Source: Infirmifilum sp. NZ
GTDB lineage: Archaea > Thermoproteota > Thermoprotei > Thermofilales > Thermofilaceae
DNA length: 64,000 nucleotides
NCBI RefSeq assembly: GCF_022693705.1
Contig: NZ_CP094288.1
Location: 1,070,443 to 1,134,442, forward strand
Direction: 5' to 3'
Positions 9,171-18,734 of the stretch are shown here, piece after piece (within the stretch, counting starts at the first letter, position 1; each line of letters begins with the position of its first letter). Made by a program: the position numbers and the translations under genes. A model generated the notes under the pieces. The model was not told the DNA's origin. It made no database searches and worked only from the letters and a program-made list of their open reading frames with translations.

Positions 9171-9180
9171 CTTATAAAAA
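9171..9180 (+). promoter_or_regulatory. TATA-like box upstream of the acyl-CoA synthetase gene
   Basis: CTTATAAAAA is centred about 46 bases before the GTG at 9221. A GGTGA ribosome site at 9210-9214 leaves 6 bases to the start. This gene therefore seems to have a short leader, unlike many neighbours. Confidence 0.5.
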
Positions 9181-9220
9181 TCTTTAAGTTACTTAACGAT
9201 TGCATGGCTGGTGAAGCTAA

Positions 9221-11335
9221 GTGTCAAAAGGCTTAGAGTACCTGCTACGTCCCCGCTCCGTTGCCGTCATCGGTGCATCCCGAAATCCCGAAAAAATAGG
9301 CTATCAGGTTGTAAGGAACCTACTGGAGGGGGGTTTCCCCAAGGAGCGGATCTACCCAATCAACCCCCACGCGGACGAGATACTTGGTTTGAAATGCTAC
9401 CCATCCATACTTGATGTTCCATACGATGTGGATCTGGCAGTAGTGGTTGTCCCCGCTCCTGCGGTTCCCTCTGTGCTAGAGGAGGCGGGGAAAAAAGGCG
9501 TTAAGGCAGTAGCAGTGATAACTAGCGGCTTCAAGGAGATAGGTAACTACGAGCTCGAAAGCAAGCTTGTTGAGATAGCGAAAAGATACGGGATGCGCCT
9601 CCTGGGCCCGAACATCGTTGGGATATGCGATACCGTCAAGAAGGTAAATGCCAGCTTTTGCCAGGGGTTGCCCAACCCCGGCGAAGTGGCGTTCATAACT
9701 CAGAGCGGCGCGCTAGGAATAGCACTTGTCGGATGGACCAAGCTTAAGGGCATAGGGCTCTCTGACTTGGTGAGCCTCGGCAACAAAGCAGATGTTGACG
9801 AGGTCGACCTTCTCGAGTTTTTCGAGGAGGATAACAGTACGCGCGTCATAACCGCTTACCTTGAAGGCATAAGTAACGGACCGCGCTTCATGGAGGTAGC
9901 TAGGCGTGTTGCGCGGAAAAAGCCGATCATAGTTCTCAAGGCTGGAAGAGGGGCGAGAACCGCTGGGGCGATAAAATCGCACACAGGGTCTCTTGCGGGT
10001 AGCTTCGCCGCTTACGAAGCTGCCTTCAAGCAAAGCGGTGTTATTCTCGCTGACAGCTTTATCGATCTCTTCGACTGGGCTGTAGCTCTCGCGAAAAGCC
10101 AGCTACCCTCAGGTGAAAACACAGTAATTCTCACGAACGGCGGCGGCGCCGGGATAATGGCCACAGATGCCGCTGAAAAATGGGGCATAAGGCTCATGGA
10201 TATACCCAGTGACCTCGCCGAGAAGCTCAGGAAACACATGCCCCCCTTCGGGAGTGTGTTCAACCCCGTGGATCTAACGGGAATGGCTGACGCTGAGCAG
10301 TACATGGGAGCTATGAAGGATCTCCTTCTCGACCCCCGCGTTGACGCGATTGCAGTTCTCTACTGCCATACAGCTATAACAAACCCCTCAGAAATAGCTC
10401 AAGCCATAATTAGGGCGATAAGGGAAACGGGAGTAAGTAAGACAGTCGTGGCCTCATTTATAGGTGGTGAAGAGGTCAGTCAGGCCTGTAGCCAGCTGAC
10501 CGAGAGCGGTGTACCGTGCTACGAGTCACCTGAGAAGGCTATGGCAGCGCTCGGAGTGCTTTATAAGTATGTTCGCATACGCGAGCGCCTAGAGAGGAGG
10601 ACTTTCGTATCGGTGGACGCTGATCCCGACAAAGCCCGCGAGCTTGTTCGGAGGGTGATAAAGGAAGGAAGGTATGTTTTAACTCCCGCTGAAGCCGCAA
10701 GACTTGTGTCTTACTATGGCATTCCTGTTCTCCAGAAAACGCTCGTGAGCTCCTCCGACGAGGCGCTCAGGGTAGCGCGTGAGATAGGGTATCCCGTCGT
10801 CCTAGAAGTGGAATCACCCGATATACTTCATAAGAGCGATGTAGGTGGCATAGTAGTCGGCGTTGACTCGGATGAGGCTGTAATAGAAGCCTACAACAGA
10901 ATAATGGACAGTGTTTCGAGGAAGGCGCCGAACGCTAGAGTAATCGGAATTATCGTAAGAAAGATGGCTGAGAAAGGCAAGGAGGTCGTCATCGGCGTGC
11001 ACAGGGACCCGGTATTTGGGCCCTTGGTTATGGTTGGGAGTGGTGGCGTGCTTGTAGAGTTGCTAAAGGATGTAAGCTTCAGAGTCGCGCCTCTAGCCCT
11101 CGAGGACGCGGTCGAGATGCTGGAAGAGACGAAGATTTACCAAGTGCTCAAAGGCTACAGGGGGGAGCAGCCTTCAGACATAGAGAGCGTTGTGAACGCT
11201 CTGATAAGGCTTTCTAGGCTCGCGCTGGATATCCCGGAAATAGAAGACATAGACATTAACCCATTCTTCGTGTATGAGAAAGGTAAAGGAGCCCTTGCTG
11301 TGGACGTTAAAGTCACGTTGAGAAAAATCGACTAA
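9221..11335 (+). CDS. ADP-forming acetyl/acyl-CoA synthetase, fused alpha-beta subunits
   Basis: This 704-residue enzyme converts acyl-CoA + ADP + Pi to the free acid, CoA and ATP, an energy-yielding step in archaeal sugar and amino-acid fermentation. The N-terminal CoA-binding (Rossmann) domain includes [10 protein letters not shown] near residue 20. The ligase domains contain SHTGSLAG with His254, the predicted phosphohistidine. The C-terminal ATP-grasp domain starts near residue 475. In several archaea alpha and beta are separate genes; here they are fused. Its position after an amino-acid importer suggests it harvests ATP from branched or other acyl-CoAs made by 2-oxoacid oxidoreductases. 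The acyl specificity is not readable from sequence. Confidence 0.92.
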   Translation: MSKGLEYLLRPRSVAVIGASRNPEKIGYQVVRNLLEGGFPKERIYPINPHADEILGLKCYPSILDVPYDVDLAVVVVPAPAVPSVLEEAGKKGVKAVAVITSGFKEIGNYELESKLVEIAKRYGMRLLGPNIVGICDTVKKVNASFCQGLPNPGEVAFITQSGALGIALVGWTKLKGIGLSDLVSLGNKADVDEVDLLEFFEEDNSTRVITAYLEGISNGPRFMEVARRVARKKPIIVLKAGRGARTAGAIKSHTGSLAGSFAAYEAAFKQSGVILADSFIDLFDWAVALAKSQLPSGENTVILTNGGGAGIMATDAAEKWGIRLMDIPSDLAEKLRKHMPPFGSVFNPVDLTGMADAEQYMGAMKDLLLDPRVDAIAVLYCHTAITNPSEIAQAIIRAIRETGVSKTVVASFIGGEEVSQACSQLTESGVPCYESPEKAMAALGVLYKYVRIRERLERRTFVSVDADPDKARELVRRVIKEGRYVLTPAEAARLVSYYGIPVLQKTLVSSSDEALRVAREIGYPVVLEVESPDILHKSDVGGIVVGVDSDEAVIEAYNRIMDSVSRKAPNARVIGIIVRKMAEKGKEVVIGVHRDPVFGPLVMVGSGGVLVELLKDVSFRVAPLALEDAVEMLEETKIYQVLKGYRGEQPSDIESVVNALIRLSRLALDIPEIEDIDINPFFVYEKGKGALAVDVKVTLRKID

Positions 11336-11336
11336 C

Positions 11337-11750
11337 CTACTCGCCTAGCACTTCGATTATTACTCTCCTATTTGTTCTCGGGCCGTCCATCTCAACGAAG
11401 AACACGTCCTGCCAGGTCCCTCTGATGACCTTCCCATTGATAACAGGGAGAGTGAGGCTAGCCCCTATTATAGAGGAGGCTACGTGGGCGTGCGCGTTAT
11501 CGTCGATCCTATTATGTAGCCAGTTTTTACCAGGTGGGAACAACTGTGAAATGTGATCAAGAATGTCTCTAATAAGTCCTTTTTCGTTTTCATTTGCTAC
11601 TATCGCGCCTGTGGCATGCGGAGCGAAAATTAAGCAAATCCCGTTGATTATGCCACTTTCAGACACGGCCTTCTCGACTTCATCTGTTATGTTAACTAAT
11701 TCGAACTTTTCCCTTGTTGAGAATGTGAGAGTTTTAACAACAACTTTCAT
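11337..11750 (-). CDS. YjbQ/UPF0047 family protein (secondary thiamine-phosphate synthase-like)
   Basis: This 137-residue single-domain protein starts with ATG. The family signature is clear: PHATGAI, then NRIDDNAHAHVASSIIG, then GTWQDVFFVEMDGPR at the C-terminal end. E. coli YjbQ has weak thiamine-phosphate synthase activity, but the biological role in archaea is unsettled. The gene is convergent with the acyl-CoA synthetase gene, and the two stop codons almost touch. Confidence 0.88.
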   Translation of the reverse strand: MKVVVKTLTFSTREKFELVNITDEVEKAVSESGIINGICLIFAPHATGAIVANENEKGLIRDILDHISQLFPPGKNWLHNRIDDNAHAHVASSIIGASLTLPVINGKVIRGTWQDVFFVEMDGPRTNRRVIIEVLGE

Positions 11751-11828
11751 ACTATCCTCTACAACGATTTCGTTACTTTAAGGTTTGCCACGAGGCCTCC
11801 TTTAAACACATATGGCAACCCGATGGGT

Positions 11829-12599
11829 CTACTCCGGCAGTACGCGGGTGTAAGGTGCGTCGCGGCCTAGCACCATTTCCTCAAAGTATGCTAAGCCTCC
11901 TATAGCCACTCTTATACCGCTCCTGGCAGCCGCGAAAGCGCAACTGAGCTTGTGCTGTAGCCCTCCCGTGACGTCGATTCCGCTCTCAGAGATTTGGGAT
12001 AAGGGGTCGCCGGGGCGTATCTCTCTGAGCAGTTTTGCGCCTGGCCTGCTGGGAGGGCGGTCGTAAACCCCACCGGACCCCATCAGGTAGACTAGTACAT
12101 CAGCTTTTAGGGCTTGGGCTAGGTGTGAGGCTATGTCGTCACCTGATAGGATAGCTACAGCGCGTGAGACATCGACTACCGCGTCGCCGTAGAGGACGGG
12201 GACAAGCATCCTCTCGAGGAACAGGCCAATGACGTCTGCGTCGAACCTGTACAGGTGTCCGTCTCTCGTCTGGGAAACTGCTGAGGTCTGAACAGACACT
12301 GCTGGAACGCCCTTGCTTAAAAGCTTCTCAATGATCTTCAGGTTAAGGTAGCTCATCCAGTACCTCGTCTCGGCAAAACCGTATGCCTTAACTCTAGAGA
12401 AGCTTCCATTTGTCAGTGAATACTTTGCCGCAACAGGGTGTCCGAAAGAACCTCCACCGTGGACGACCACCAGCTTCACGCCTTCTTCGTAAAGTTGTAA
12501 GACCTTGTCGGCGAACAAGTCGATGTTGCTCTCGCGTAGAGTGAAGGGTCTTGTTTTCTCAGTAATCACTGAACCCCCGAGCTTAACAACGGCGAGCAA
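11829..12599 (-). CDS. isopentenyl phosphate kinase
   Basis: This 256-residue amino-acid-kinase-fold enzyme phosphorylates isopentenyl phosphate to IPP, the last step of the archaeal alternative mevalonate pathway. Visible motifs are KLGGSVITEK at residues 6-15, VHGGGSFGHP with the catalytic His near residue 50, and a DVTGG segment close to the end. The start is TTG, preceded by a GGTGG ribosome site. It lies 17 bases after a prenyl diphosphate synthase, so the pair probably forms one operon for membrane-lipid precursor supply. Confidence 0.93.
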   Translation of the reverse strand: MLAVVKLGGSVITEKTRPFTLRESNIDLFADKVLQLYEEGVKLVVVHGGGSFGHPVAAKYSLTNGSFSRVKAYGFAETRYWMSYLNLKIIEKLLSKGVPAVSVQTSAVSQTRDGHLYRFDADVIGLFLERMLVPVLYGDAVVDVSRAVAILSGDDIASHLAQALKADVLVYLMGSGGVYDRPPSRPGAKLLREIRPGDPLSQISESGIDVTGGLQHKLSCAFAAARSGIRVAIGGLAYFEEMVLGRDAPYTRVLPE

Positions 12600-12616
12600 A
12601 GAGCGCCACCGCGGAG

Positions 12617-13645
12617 TCAGAACTCGCGTCTTTCAATGAATATTGCCAGGCTCTCGAGCATTCGCCTATACGGACTATCTGGAAGCTTTTCGAGCGCCTT
12701 CAAAGCTGCATCTACGTAGCTCTTCCTTAAACTATCAGCCCTACGATAAGCGTTGGTCTTTTTAATTTCGTTTATAGCCGCGGACACCTCTTCCCAGGAT
12801 ACCTCGTTTTTTCTTAGGACTCGGCTCAGAACGCTATCCTCCCCGAGCTCATCGAGTGCCAGTAGCACGACGATGTTCCCAAGCTTGTGTTCCTTGATGT
12901 CGCCGCCGACCTTTTTACCGGTCTTTCCCTCCTCCCCGAATATGTCTATAATATCGTCGCTGATTTGGAAAGCTATGCCAACGTTTTTACCGTAGCTTCG
13001 CAAAGCGGTTAGAGCCTCGTCGTCGACGCCCTCAACGGATAGGCCTCCGAAGAAACAGGACGCCTCGATGAGCGCACCTGTTTTCTTCTCAACCATTTCA
13101 AGATACTCCTCTAATTTCAGCTTGCGGTAGCGCTTACTGAGAACATACGGCTCATCTTCTCTTCCAGCTTGCTCGAAAAGTATGTCCAAGCGCTCCCCGT
13201 CTGTGAGCAGTTTTATGACTCGCGCCATTTCCTCGTGGAAAGCCTCCGGATCCCTGGTATCATTAAGCGCCTCTGAAATGCTTTCCCTATAGTGAACTGC
13301 AACGAGTATAGCGGTGCTAAGGCCGTACTTCTTCCACACCGTCGGCATACCTCTTCTAACCTCGCTGTGGTCGATAATGTCGTCGAGGATCAGCGAGTAA
13401 TTATGTGCGAGCTCAACACCGGCTGCTGCAGGGTACGCCTCCTCAGCGTTACCTCCGACGGCTAGAGCTGAAAGCAGCGTGAGGGCTGGGCGGACTCTCT
13501 TGCCACCCATTTTAATCGGATACAGCACAGCTTCCGCGAAGTCAGGGTGAGCATTACTCAGAAGGTACTTCTCCATGACCGGGTCAACTCGCTTACCATA
13601 CTCAACCAGCAAATCGAGGGGGTTCACCGTTGCCGCTCCTTCCAC
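12617..13645 (-). CDS. polyprenyl (geranylgeranyl-type) diphosphate synthase
   Basis: This trans-prenyltransferase of about 342 residues condenses IPP onto allylic diphosphates for archaeal lipid chains. The two Asp-rich motifs are LDDIIDHS and SDDIIDIFG. KMGGKRVRP provides the IPP-binding Lys/Arg. The GTG at 13645 lies about 27 bases after a TATA-like box (13667-13677), fitting a leaderless start. A second in-frame GTG at 13624 has a GGAG ribosome site 8 bases before it and could also serve. Chain length (C15, C20 or C25) cannot be fixed by eye. Confidence 0.92.
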   Translation of the reverse strand: MEGAATVNPLDLLVEYGKRVDPVMEKYLLSNAHPDFAEAVLYPIKMGGKRVRPALTLLSALAVGGNAEEAYPAAAGVELAHNYSLILDDIIDHSEVRRGMPTVWKKYGLSTAILVAVHYRESISEALNDTRDPEAFHEEMARVIKLLTDGERLDILFEQAGREDEPYVLSKRYRKLKLEEYLEMVEKKTGALIEASCFFGGLSVEGVDDEALTALRSYGKNVGIAFQISDDIIDIFGEEGKTGKKVGGDIKEHKLGNIVVLLALDELGEDSVLSRVLRKNEVSWEEVSAAINEIKKTNAYRRADSLRKSYVDAALKALEKLPDSPYRRMLESLAIFIERREF

Positions 13646-13666
13646 GCTTCAGAACAAACAGAGATG

Positions 13667-13677
13667 AGATATATCGA
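13667..13677 (-). promoter_or_regulatory. TATA-like box for the isoprenoid operon
   Basis: On the minus strand the box reads CGATATATCTC. It is centred about 27 bases before the GTG at 13645, which suggests leaderless transcription of the prenyl synthase-IPK pair. Confidence 0.5.
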
Positions 13678-13795
13678 TTGTGGCACACCCTCAGTGCTGC
13701 GTTTAAGAAGTGGCTAAGTAAGCCTGAACTTTCACGCTCCACGAAACCTAAGCAAACATTTAAAGTATCATTGTCGGCTAAACCGTGGAGTCGCT

Positions 13796-14701
13796 ATGGA
13801 CGTATTCTTGCTCGGACATTTAGTCGTGGACGTGCTGGTGGTTCGAGGGAACGTTAGGCGGAGTCTCGGGGGCACTGTGACCTACGGTGCCATAGCCGCC
13901 CTCAGGCACAGAGCGAAGCCTTACATTATATCTAAGATAGGCCTGGATTTTCCTGACGAGTACCTGCTTTTCCTCGCAAGAAGCGGCGTCGACACAACGT
14001 ACATCTCAGTGTCGAAGGATCTTCCTACCACGAAGTTCAAGCTCGTCTACGAAGACTCTGAGAGAACACTGTACCTGCTCTCGAGGTGTGAAGATATTCT
14101 CTCAAGCGATGTGCCATTAGAGAAAATTAGGGGGTCTATAGCAGTCATAGGGGCTCTCGTAGGGGAAGTTGCACCAAGTGTGGTTCAGGAGATCTCCGAG
14201 CGAGCGTCACTTGTGGTAAGCGACCTTCAGGGCTACTTGAGGCGGGTCGGTCCCGACAGGAGAGTTTACCTATCCTCCTCGAGGGAGGCGTTACTCGTAA
14301 TATCGCTCTCGAACATTGTTCATGCGGAAGTCAGTGAAGCAAAGGCTCTCTTCGGAGATGCCCCACCCCAACAACTTGCGAGGAAAATTGTTGATGAAGG
14401 CGCTGCAATAGCATTGGTCACAATGGGTGCTGACGGCGGTTATGTCGCGACCAAGGAGAAGGTGTTCTTCGTGCCTCCAGCCGAGACAAATCGCGTTGTA
14501 GACAGGACTGGAGCGGGAGACGTTTTCACCACAGTTTTTGCAATTGAGTACCAACGCTCCGGGGACATTAAGGAAGCGGCGAGCTACGCGGCCGCCGCGG
14601 TGTCGTACCTAATCGAAAAGCCGGGCGTAGACGGTCTCAGGAACAGGTGGGAGCTTTCGCGGAGGGCGGAGAAGGTACTCGAGAGTATTAAGGAAATTTA
14701 G
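13796..14701 (+). CDS. PfkB-family carbohydrate/nucleoside kinase
   Basis: This 301-residue ribokinase-fold enzyme has the N-terminal substrate-side motif SLGGTVTYGA (residues about 23-32) and the C-terminal PfkB signature DRTGAGDVFTT with the catalytic Asp. Members phosphorylate sugars, nucleosides or inositol; the family does not reveal the substrate here. Its promoter lies in the 150-base divergent gap with the prenyl synthase. A CATTTAAAGT string near 13756-13765 is about 33 bases upstream of the ATG. Confidence 0.88.
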   Translation: MDVFLLGHLVVDVLVVRGNVRRSLGGTVTYGAIAALRHRAKPYIISKIGLDFPDEYLLFLARSGVDTTYISVSKDLPTTKFKLVYEDSERTLYLLSRCEDILSSDVPLEKIRGSIAVIGALVGEVAPSVVQEISERASLVVSDLQGYLRRVGPDRRVYLSSSREALLVISLSNIVHAEVSEAKALFGDAPPQQLARKIVDEGAAIALVTMGADGGYVATKEKVFFVPPAETNRVVDRTGAGDVFTTVFAIEYQRSGDIKEAASYAAAAVSYLIEKPGVDGLRNRWELSRRAEKVLESIKEI

Positions 14702-14717
14702 CTTTTACTGATAAAAG

Positions 14718-14728
14718 CTTTATTTATC
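14718..14728 (+). promoter_or_regulatory. TATA-like promoter of the threonine ammonia-lyase-RidA pair
   Basis: CTTTATTTATC is centred 26 bases before the ATG at 14749, which supports a leaderless transcript for the two-gene operon. Confidence 0.55.
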
Positions 14729-14748
14729 TATTAGAGCACTAGTACGTG

Positions 14749-15972
14749 ATGAAGCCGCTGTTGGACGAGGTTAGTTCGAGGATAAAGGAAGCACGAGAGG
14801 TGCTGGGTCCAGTAATTCACCGAACACCTCTTCTTCCTAGTAGGACTCTGAGCGACGTCACTAAGGCAGAGGTCTTCCTGAAGCTCGAGAATCTTCAAAA
14901 GACAGGCGCTTTCAAGGTGAGAGGGGCCTACTACAAGATAAGCAAGTTAAAGAGGGCTGAAGGCGTCACGCGAGTAGTGGCCGCCAGCTCGGGAAACCAT
15001 GCGCAAGGCGTCGCGTACTCAGCGTCGTTACTGGGGGTGGACGCGACGATATTCATGCCTCGCTACACACCTTTCTACAAAGTTAACGCTACTCGAAGTT
15101 ACGGCGCCCAGGTTATCCTGTACGGGGAGACGTATGACGACGCTTACAAGAAGGCTGTAGAATTCGCAGAAGAGCAGAAAGCGCCCCTGATACACCCCTT
15201 CGACGACCTGGACATAATAGCTGGACAGGGAACTATAGGCGTCGAGATTTTCGAAGATGCGCCGAACGTGGATGTTGTTTTGGTTCCTGTGGGAGGTGGG
15301 GGGCTTATCTCGGGTATAGCTGTGGCCCTGAAGAAACTCAACGATCGAATAAAGGTTATTGGTGTGCAGCCTTCCGGGGCGCCAGCGATGTACCTCTCCT
15401 TTAAGCAGAGGAAACTCGTCGAGACACCTAATGTTTGGAGCATTGCGGACGGGGTTATTGTAAAGAGGCCCGGAGAAACCACCCTGAGGATAATGGAAGA
15501 GACCGTGGATGATGTTGTTCTGGTGGACGATAAGGACATAGCTAGAGCTGTTTTCATCCTTCTTGAGCGCGCGAAAACCGTTGCCGAACCGGCTGGGGCT
15601 CTTTCTGTAGCCGCGCTGCTCTCTGGGGCTGTAGAGGCTAGGGGGAAGCGTGTGGTTGCCGTGGTCTCAGGGGGCAACATTGATCCGTCGATGCTATCAA
15701 GGATAATTAACCAGGTGCTTTTCATAGAAGGTAGGCAGGTCAGGATTAGAGGCATGCTTCCTGACAGGCCAGGCCAGTTAAAGAAAGTAGTTGACGTCAT
15801 CGCGGAGCTTGGACTTAATATCGTGTCCATCGACCATGAACGCGTAAATCCTCTGGTTATACCGGGAATGGCGCAGGTAACGCTCGGCTTGGAAGTCCCC
15901 TCGAAGGAGTCCGTGAACCTGCTTTTAGTAAAACTAAAAGAGCTCGGCTTGAACTTTGAAGAGGTGGCCTGA
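14749..15972 (+). CDS. ilvA: threonine ammonia-lyase (threonine dehydratase) with ACT domain
   Basis: This enzyme of about 407 residues is PLP-dependent and deaminates threonine to 2-oxobutanoate. The PLP lysine is in GAFKVRGA (residues about 53-60). SSGNHAQG and the Gly-rich phosphate loop VGGGGLISG are also present. A C-terminal ACT domain (about residues 327-405, GMLPDRPGQL...) suggests allosteric control by an amino acid. A GTG lies directly before the ATG; I prefer the ATG for its promoter spacing. RidA follows with no gap. Confidence 0.93.
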   Translation: MKPLLDEVSSRIKEAREVLGPVIHRTPLLPSRTLSDVTKAEVFLKLENLQKTGAFKVRGAYYKISKLKRAEGVTRVVAASSGNHAQGVAYSASLLGVDATIFMPRYTPFYKVNATRSYGAQVILYGETYDDAYKKAVEFAEEQKAPLIHPFDDLDIIAGQGTIGVEIFEDAPNVDVVLVPVGGGGLISGIAVALKKLNDRIKVIGVQPSGAPAMYLSFKQRKLVETPNVWSIADGVIVKRPGETTLRIMEETVDDVVLVDDKDIARAVFILLERAKTVAEPAGALSVAALLSGAVEARGKRVVAVVSGGNIDPSMLSRIINQVLFIEGRQVRIRGMLPDRPGQLKKVVDVIAELGLNIVSIDHERVNPLVIPGMAQVTLGLEVPSKESVNLLLVKLKELGLNFEEVA

Positions 15973-16359
15973 ATGACAAAACGAATACTCTTCACTCCTA
16001 ATGCTCCGAAACCCATCGGGCCTTACAGTCAAGCTGTCGAAGCGGCAGGGTTTGTTTTTGTCTCAGGGCAGATACCCATAGACCCGCAGACGGGCAACAT
16101 CGTCGAAGGGGGGATAAAGGAACAAACGAAGCGCGTCCTGGAAAACATAAAGGCTATACTCGAAGAATCGGGGCTCACAATGGAGGATGTCGTCTATGCT
16201 ACTGTTTTCCTCAAGGACATCAGACTCTTCAACGAATTTAACGAGGTGTACGCCCAGTACTTCCACAGAGAGCCTCCAGCGAGAGTGACGGTTCAAGTTG
16301 CGGATTTGCCTAGAGGAGCCCTAGTGGAGATATCGGTGATAGCCTTTAAGAAATCTTGA
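15973..16359 (+). CDS. ridA: RidA-family enamine/imine deaminase
   Basis: This 128-residue YjgF/YER057c/UK114 protein has PIGPYSQAV near the N-terminus, GQIPIDP, and the C-terminal block PPARVTVQVADLPRGALVEI with the conserved Arg and Glu. RidA hydrolyses the reactive 2-iminobutanoate and 2-aminoacrylate released by threonine/serine dehydratases. The ATG directly follows the TGA of the threonine ammonia-lyase, so producer and detoxifier are translated together. Confidence 0.93.
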   Translation: MTKRILFTPNAPKPIGPYSQAVEAAGFVFVSGQIPIDPQTGNIVEGGIKEQTKRVLENIKAILEESGLTMEDVVYATVFLKDIRLFNEFNEVYAQYFHREPPARVTVQVADLPRGALVEISVIAFKKS

Positions 16360-16478
16360 TGTAAGGATTTTTCCCTGGTTATGAGTAAAATTCTTTCCTA
16401 TGATAGTCGTGCCCAGTTTCCTCGTTTATCCAAGGATGCGGAAAAGTTAATATTCCGTCTTTGGCAGAAAGAGTAGGA

Positions 16479-16563
16479 GCGGGGGTGCCCGAGCTAGGTC
16501 AAAGGGGGCGGACTCAGGCTCCGCTGGCGTCGGCCTGCCCGGGTTCGAATCCCGGCCCCCGCA
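16479..16563 (+). tRNA. tRNA-Leu (anticodon CAG)
   Basis: A complete 85-base cloverleaf with a long variable arm. The acceptor stem GCGGGGG pairs with CCCCCGC. The anticodon stem GCGGA/TCCGC holds the loop CTCAGGC, which gives anticodon CAG. The T arm is CCGGG-TTCGAAT-CCCGG, and the discriminator base is A. There is no intron, and CCA is not encoded. The class II variable arm and anticodon agree on leucine. Confidence 0.95.
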
Positions 16564-16692
16564 CTTCCTAGTTATCCCACCATCGTTCTCAGTTTTCTTC
16601 GTTATCGCATTTTCAGCCTATATTTTCTCTGCCTCTTGTCCGTTGAAGAAAAATGTTTATAGACTAGCCCCCTCTACGAGAAGAGGGTAAAC

Positions 16693-17274
16693 ATGGTTAG
16701 GGTATTCCACGTCGAAGAGAGAGTTAAGATTCCCGAGAACGTGAAGGTGCAGCTAGAGGGCAAGAAGGTAAGCGTTGAGGGTCCTCTCGGTAAGGTTGAG
16801 CGCGACTTCAGCTTTGCGAAGAAGATAGAACTGTCCATTGAGAATGGCTTCATTAAGGTTGAGGCTTACCTGGCAAACAAGCGTGAATACTCGCTCGTAA
16901 AAACCATAGCGTCTCACATAAACAACATGATAATAGGAGTAACTAAGGGTTTCCGGTATAAGATGAAGGTAGTCTATGCTCACTTCCCAATGACGCTTAA
17001 GGTCGACAAAGACAAAGTGATAATCGAAAACTTCCTGGGTGAGAGAGGCAAGAGGTACGCTGAAATCCTGCCTGGAGTTAAAGTGAAGGTGGAGAAAGAG
17101 GACGTCATCATTGAGGGTGTGGACAAGGAGGCTGTCGCCCAAACTGCGGCCAATATACACCATGCGACGCAGCTAACTGGAGATAGGAGACCCAGCCCGC
17201 ACGGGCGTGAGGGCACAGGCCCCGGTGTGCTCGACGGCATATATCTCTACGCCGTTGAGCATCTGAAGTCATAA
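16693..17274 (+). CDS. rpl6: large-subunit ribosomal protein uL6
   Basis: This 193-residue protein has two L6 folds. It begins with VEERVKIPENVKVQLEGKKVSVEGPLG (family start motif) and ends with ATQLTGDRRPSPHGREG..., a region that contacts 23S rRNA near the sarcin-ricin loop. A GTTTATAG box about 35 bases upstream and a GAGGGT ribosome site precede the ATG. In most archaea this gene sits in the spc ribosomal operon; here its neighbours are tRNA-Leu and TiaS. Confidence 0.95.
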   Translation: MVRVFHVEERVKIPENVKVQLEGKKVSVEGPLGKVERDFSFAKKIELSIENGFIKVEAYLANKREYSLVKTIASHINNMIIGVTKGFRYKMKVVYAHFPMTLKVDKDKVIIENFLGERGKRYAEILPGVKVKVEKEDVIIEGVDKEAVAQTAANIHHATQLTGDRRPSPHGREGTGPGVLDGIYLYAVEHLKS

Positions 17275-17290
17275 AAATAAGGAATAGTTC

Positions 17291-18619
17291 ATGGAACTCC
17301 ACATCGGAGTGGATGACACAGACTCACCGGAGGGTTTTTGCACAACCTATCTGGGTTATGAGCTAGTGGTTGAGTTCCAGAGGAGAGGCTACAGGTTTCT
17401 GGATTTCCCGTATCTGGTGCGTTTAAACCCTAACGTACCTTTCAAAACGAGAGGAAATGCTGCGATATCTATCCACCTCGACGTGCCTGAAGATAAAGTT
17501 CCAGAAATTGTAGATACTGTCGAAGAGTTTGTTTTGAGACACTCGGAGCATCACGGTAAAACTTCGCCCGGCTTTGCCCTGTTGAAAGGAGGGGTCACTG
17601 ACACCCTACGAGAACTCTACCGGGCCGCGTTGACAAGCCTAGTCCCACGTAGCTACGTCGAGGGACTTGTTGCTAGCGGGATGCTAGACGTCATGGTTTT
17701 TCGGCGTGGGAAGGCTAGGGGCATTGTAGGGGCCCTAGCAGCCATAGGCGCCTACCCCCTGAGGGACTACACCTACGAACTATTGGTGTATAGGGACCCG
17801 AGCTTCAGAGGGCCAAAGGCCGTTCTAGATGAAGGGGTTATTATAGAGATAGATAGGAAATTCAGACCTACAGTTTTCGCTACGTACGATTACTCCGAGC
17901 GCAGGCCCCTCGTAACACCCCGAGGTCCTGACCCTGTTCTAATGGGGTTTAGGTCTCTGAGTGCCGAGACCCTGCTTGAAGTGCTAGAGAAATACCTCAA
18001 AGGACGTATCAAGAGCCTTGGTGCCGTAGGGTTTATCCTGTACAAGAGTAACCAGGCAACAAACGCTCACCTTGTGTTCAAGAAGCGGGTGGCGGAGATT
18101 AGGCCCTACGACTCAGTAATTCTCGAAGCGACTGTGAAAGGCAGGCCTTTAGTTCTCGAGGGAGGGCACGTCAAGGTTGAAGTATGCGATGGTAGTGGTT
18201 GCATCGACTCGATGTTCTATAAGGAGACTGGGAGGCTCAACAGGGTTGCGAGGTTGCTCAGAGAGGGTGATGTTGTGGAAGTCGGAGGAGGAGTTATCCC
18301 TAGAAGGGTTTTAACGTTAAACGCGGAGTTTCTACGCGTGCTCTCAGTCAAACCAATTGAGCGTGTTTTGAACCCGTTATGCCCCGTATGTGGTTCACGC
18401 CTAGAATCCGCCGGGAGGAATAAAGGGTACAGATGCCGCAAGTGCGGATTCCGCGGCAACTTTCTTGCCAAAAACCGGGAGGAGCTGCCAAGGATACTGG
18501 AGCCTGGCCTATACGTTCAGAGCGCTAGAGCTTACAGGCATCTGTCCCGACCGTTAGAGGTATACGGTATAGAGAGAAGTTTTACGGCGGTTCTCCCCCC
18601 GCTAGCTGGCCCCCTCTAG
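17291..18619 (+). CDS. tiaS: tRNA(Ile2) 2-agmatinylcytidine synthetase TiaS
   Basis: This 442-residue enzyme attaches agmatine to C34 of tRNA-Ile(CAU), which lets archaea read AUA. The N-terminal GVDDTDSPEGFCTTY is the family kinase-like motif. A TRGNAA segment follows, then an OB-fold region around residues 275-345. A C-terminal zinc ribbon has CPVCG and CRKCGF. It starts 16 bases after rpl6. The length fits the family. Confidence 0.95.
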   Translation: MELHIGVDDTDSPEGFCTTYLGYELVVEFQRRGYRFLDFPYLVRLNPNVPFKTRGNAAISIHLDVPEDKVPEIVDTVEEFVLRHSEHHGKTSPGFALLKGGVTDTLRELYRAALTSLVPRSYVEGLVASGMLDVMVFRRGKARGIVGALAAIGAYPLRDYTYELLVYRDPSFRGPKAVLDEGVIIEIDRKFRPTVFATYDYSERRPLVTPRGPDPVLMGFRSLSAETLLEVLEKYLKGRIKSLGAVGFILYKSNQATNAHLVFKKRVAEIRPYDSVILEATVKGRPLVLEGGHVKVEVCDGSGCIDSMFYKETGRLNRVARLLREGDVVEVGGGVIPRRVLTLNAEFLRVLSVKPIERVLNPLCPVCGSRLESAGRNKGYRCRKCGFRGNFLAKNREELPRILEPGLYVQSARAYRHLSRPLEVYGIERSFTAVLPPLAGPL

Positions 18620-18734
18620 TCACGCTCACTCACACTTACATTACTTCTAGGAGAGTGCTCTACGCGGCCCTCCTGCAGTCAGAAAAATCTTATATGCGTA
18701 ACTTGTGTTGCTAGAGCGGCACAGGTGTGGAGAG

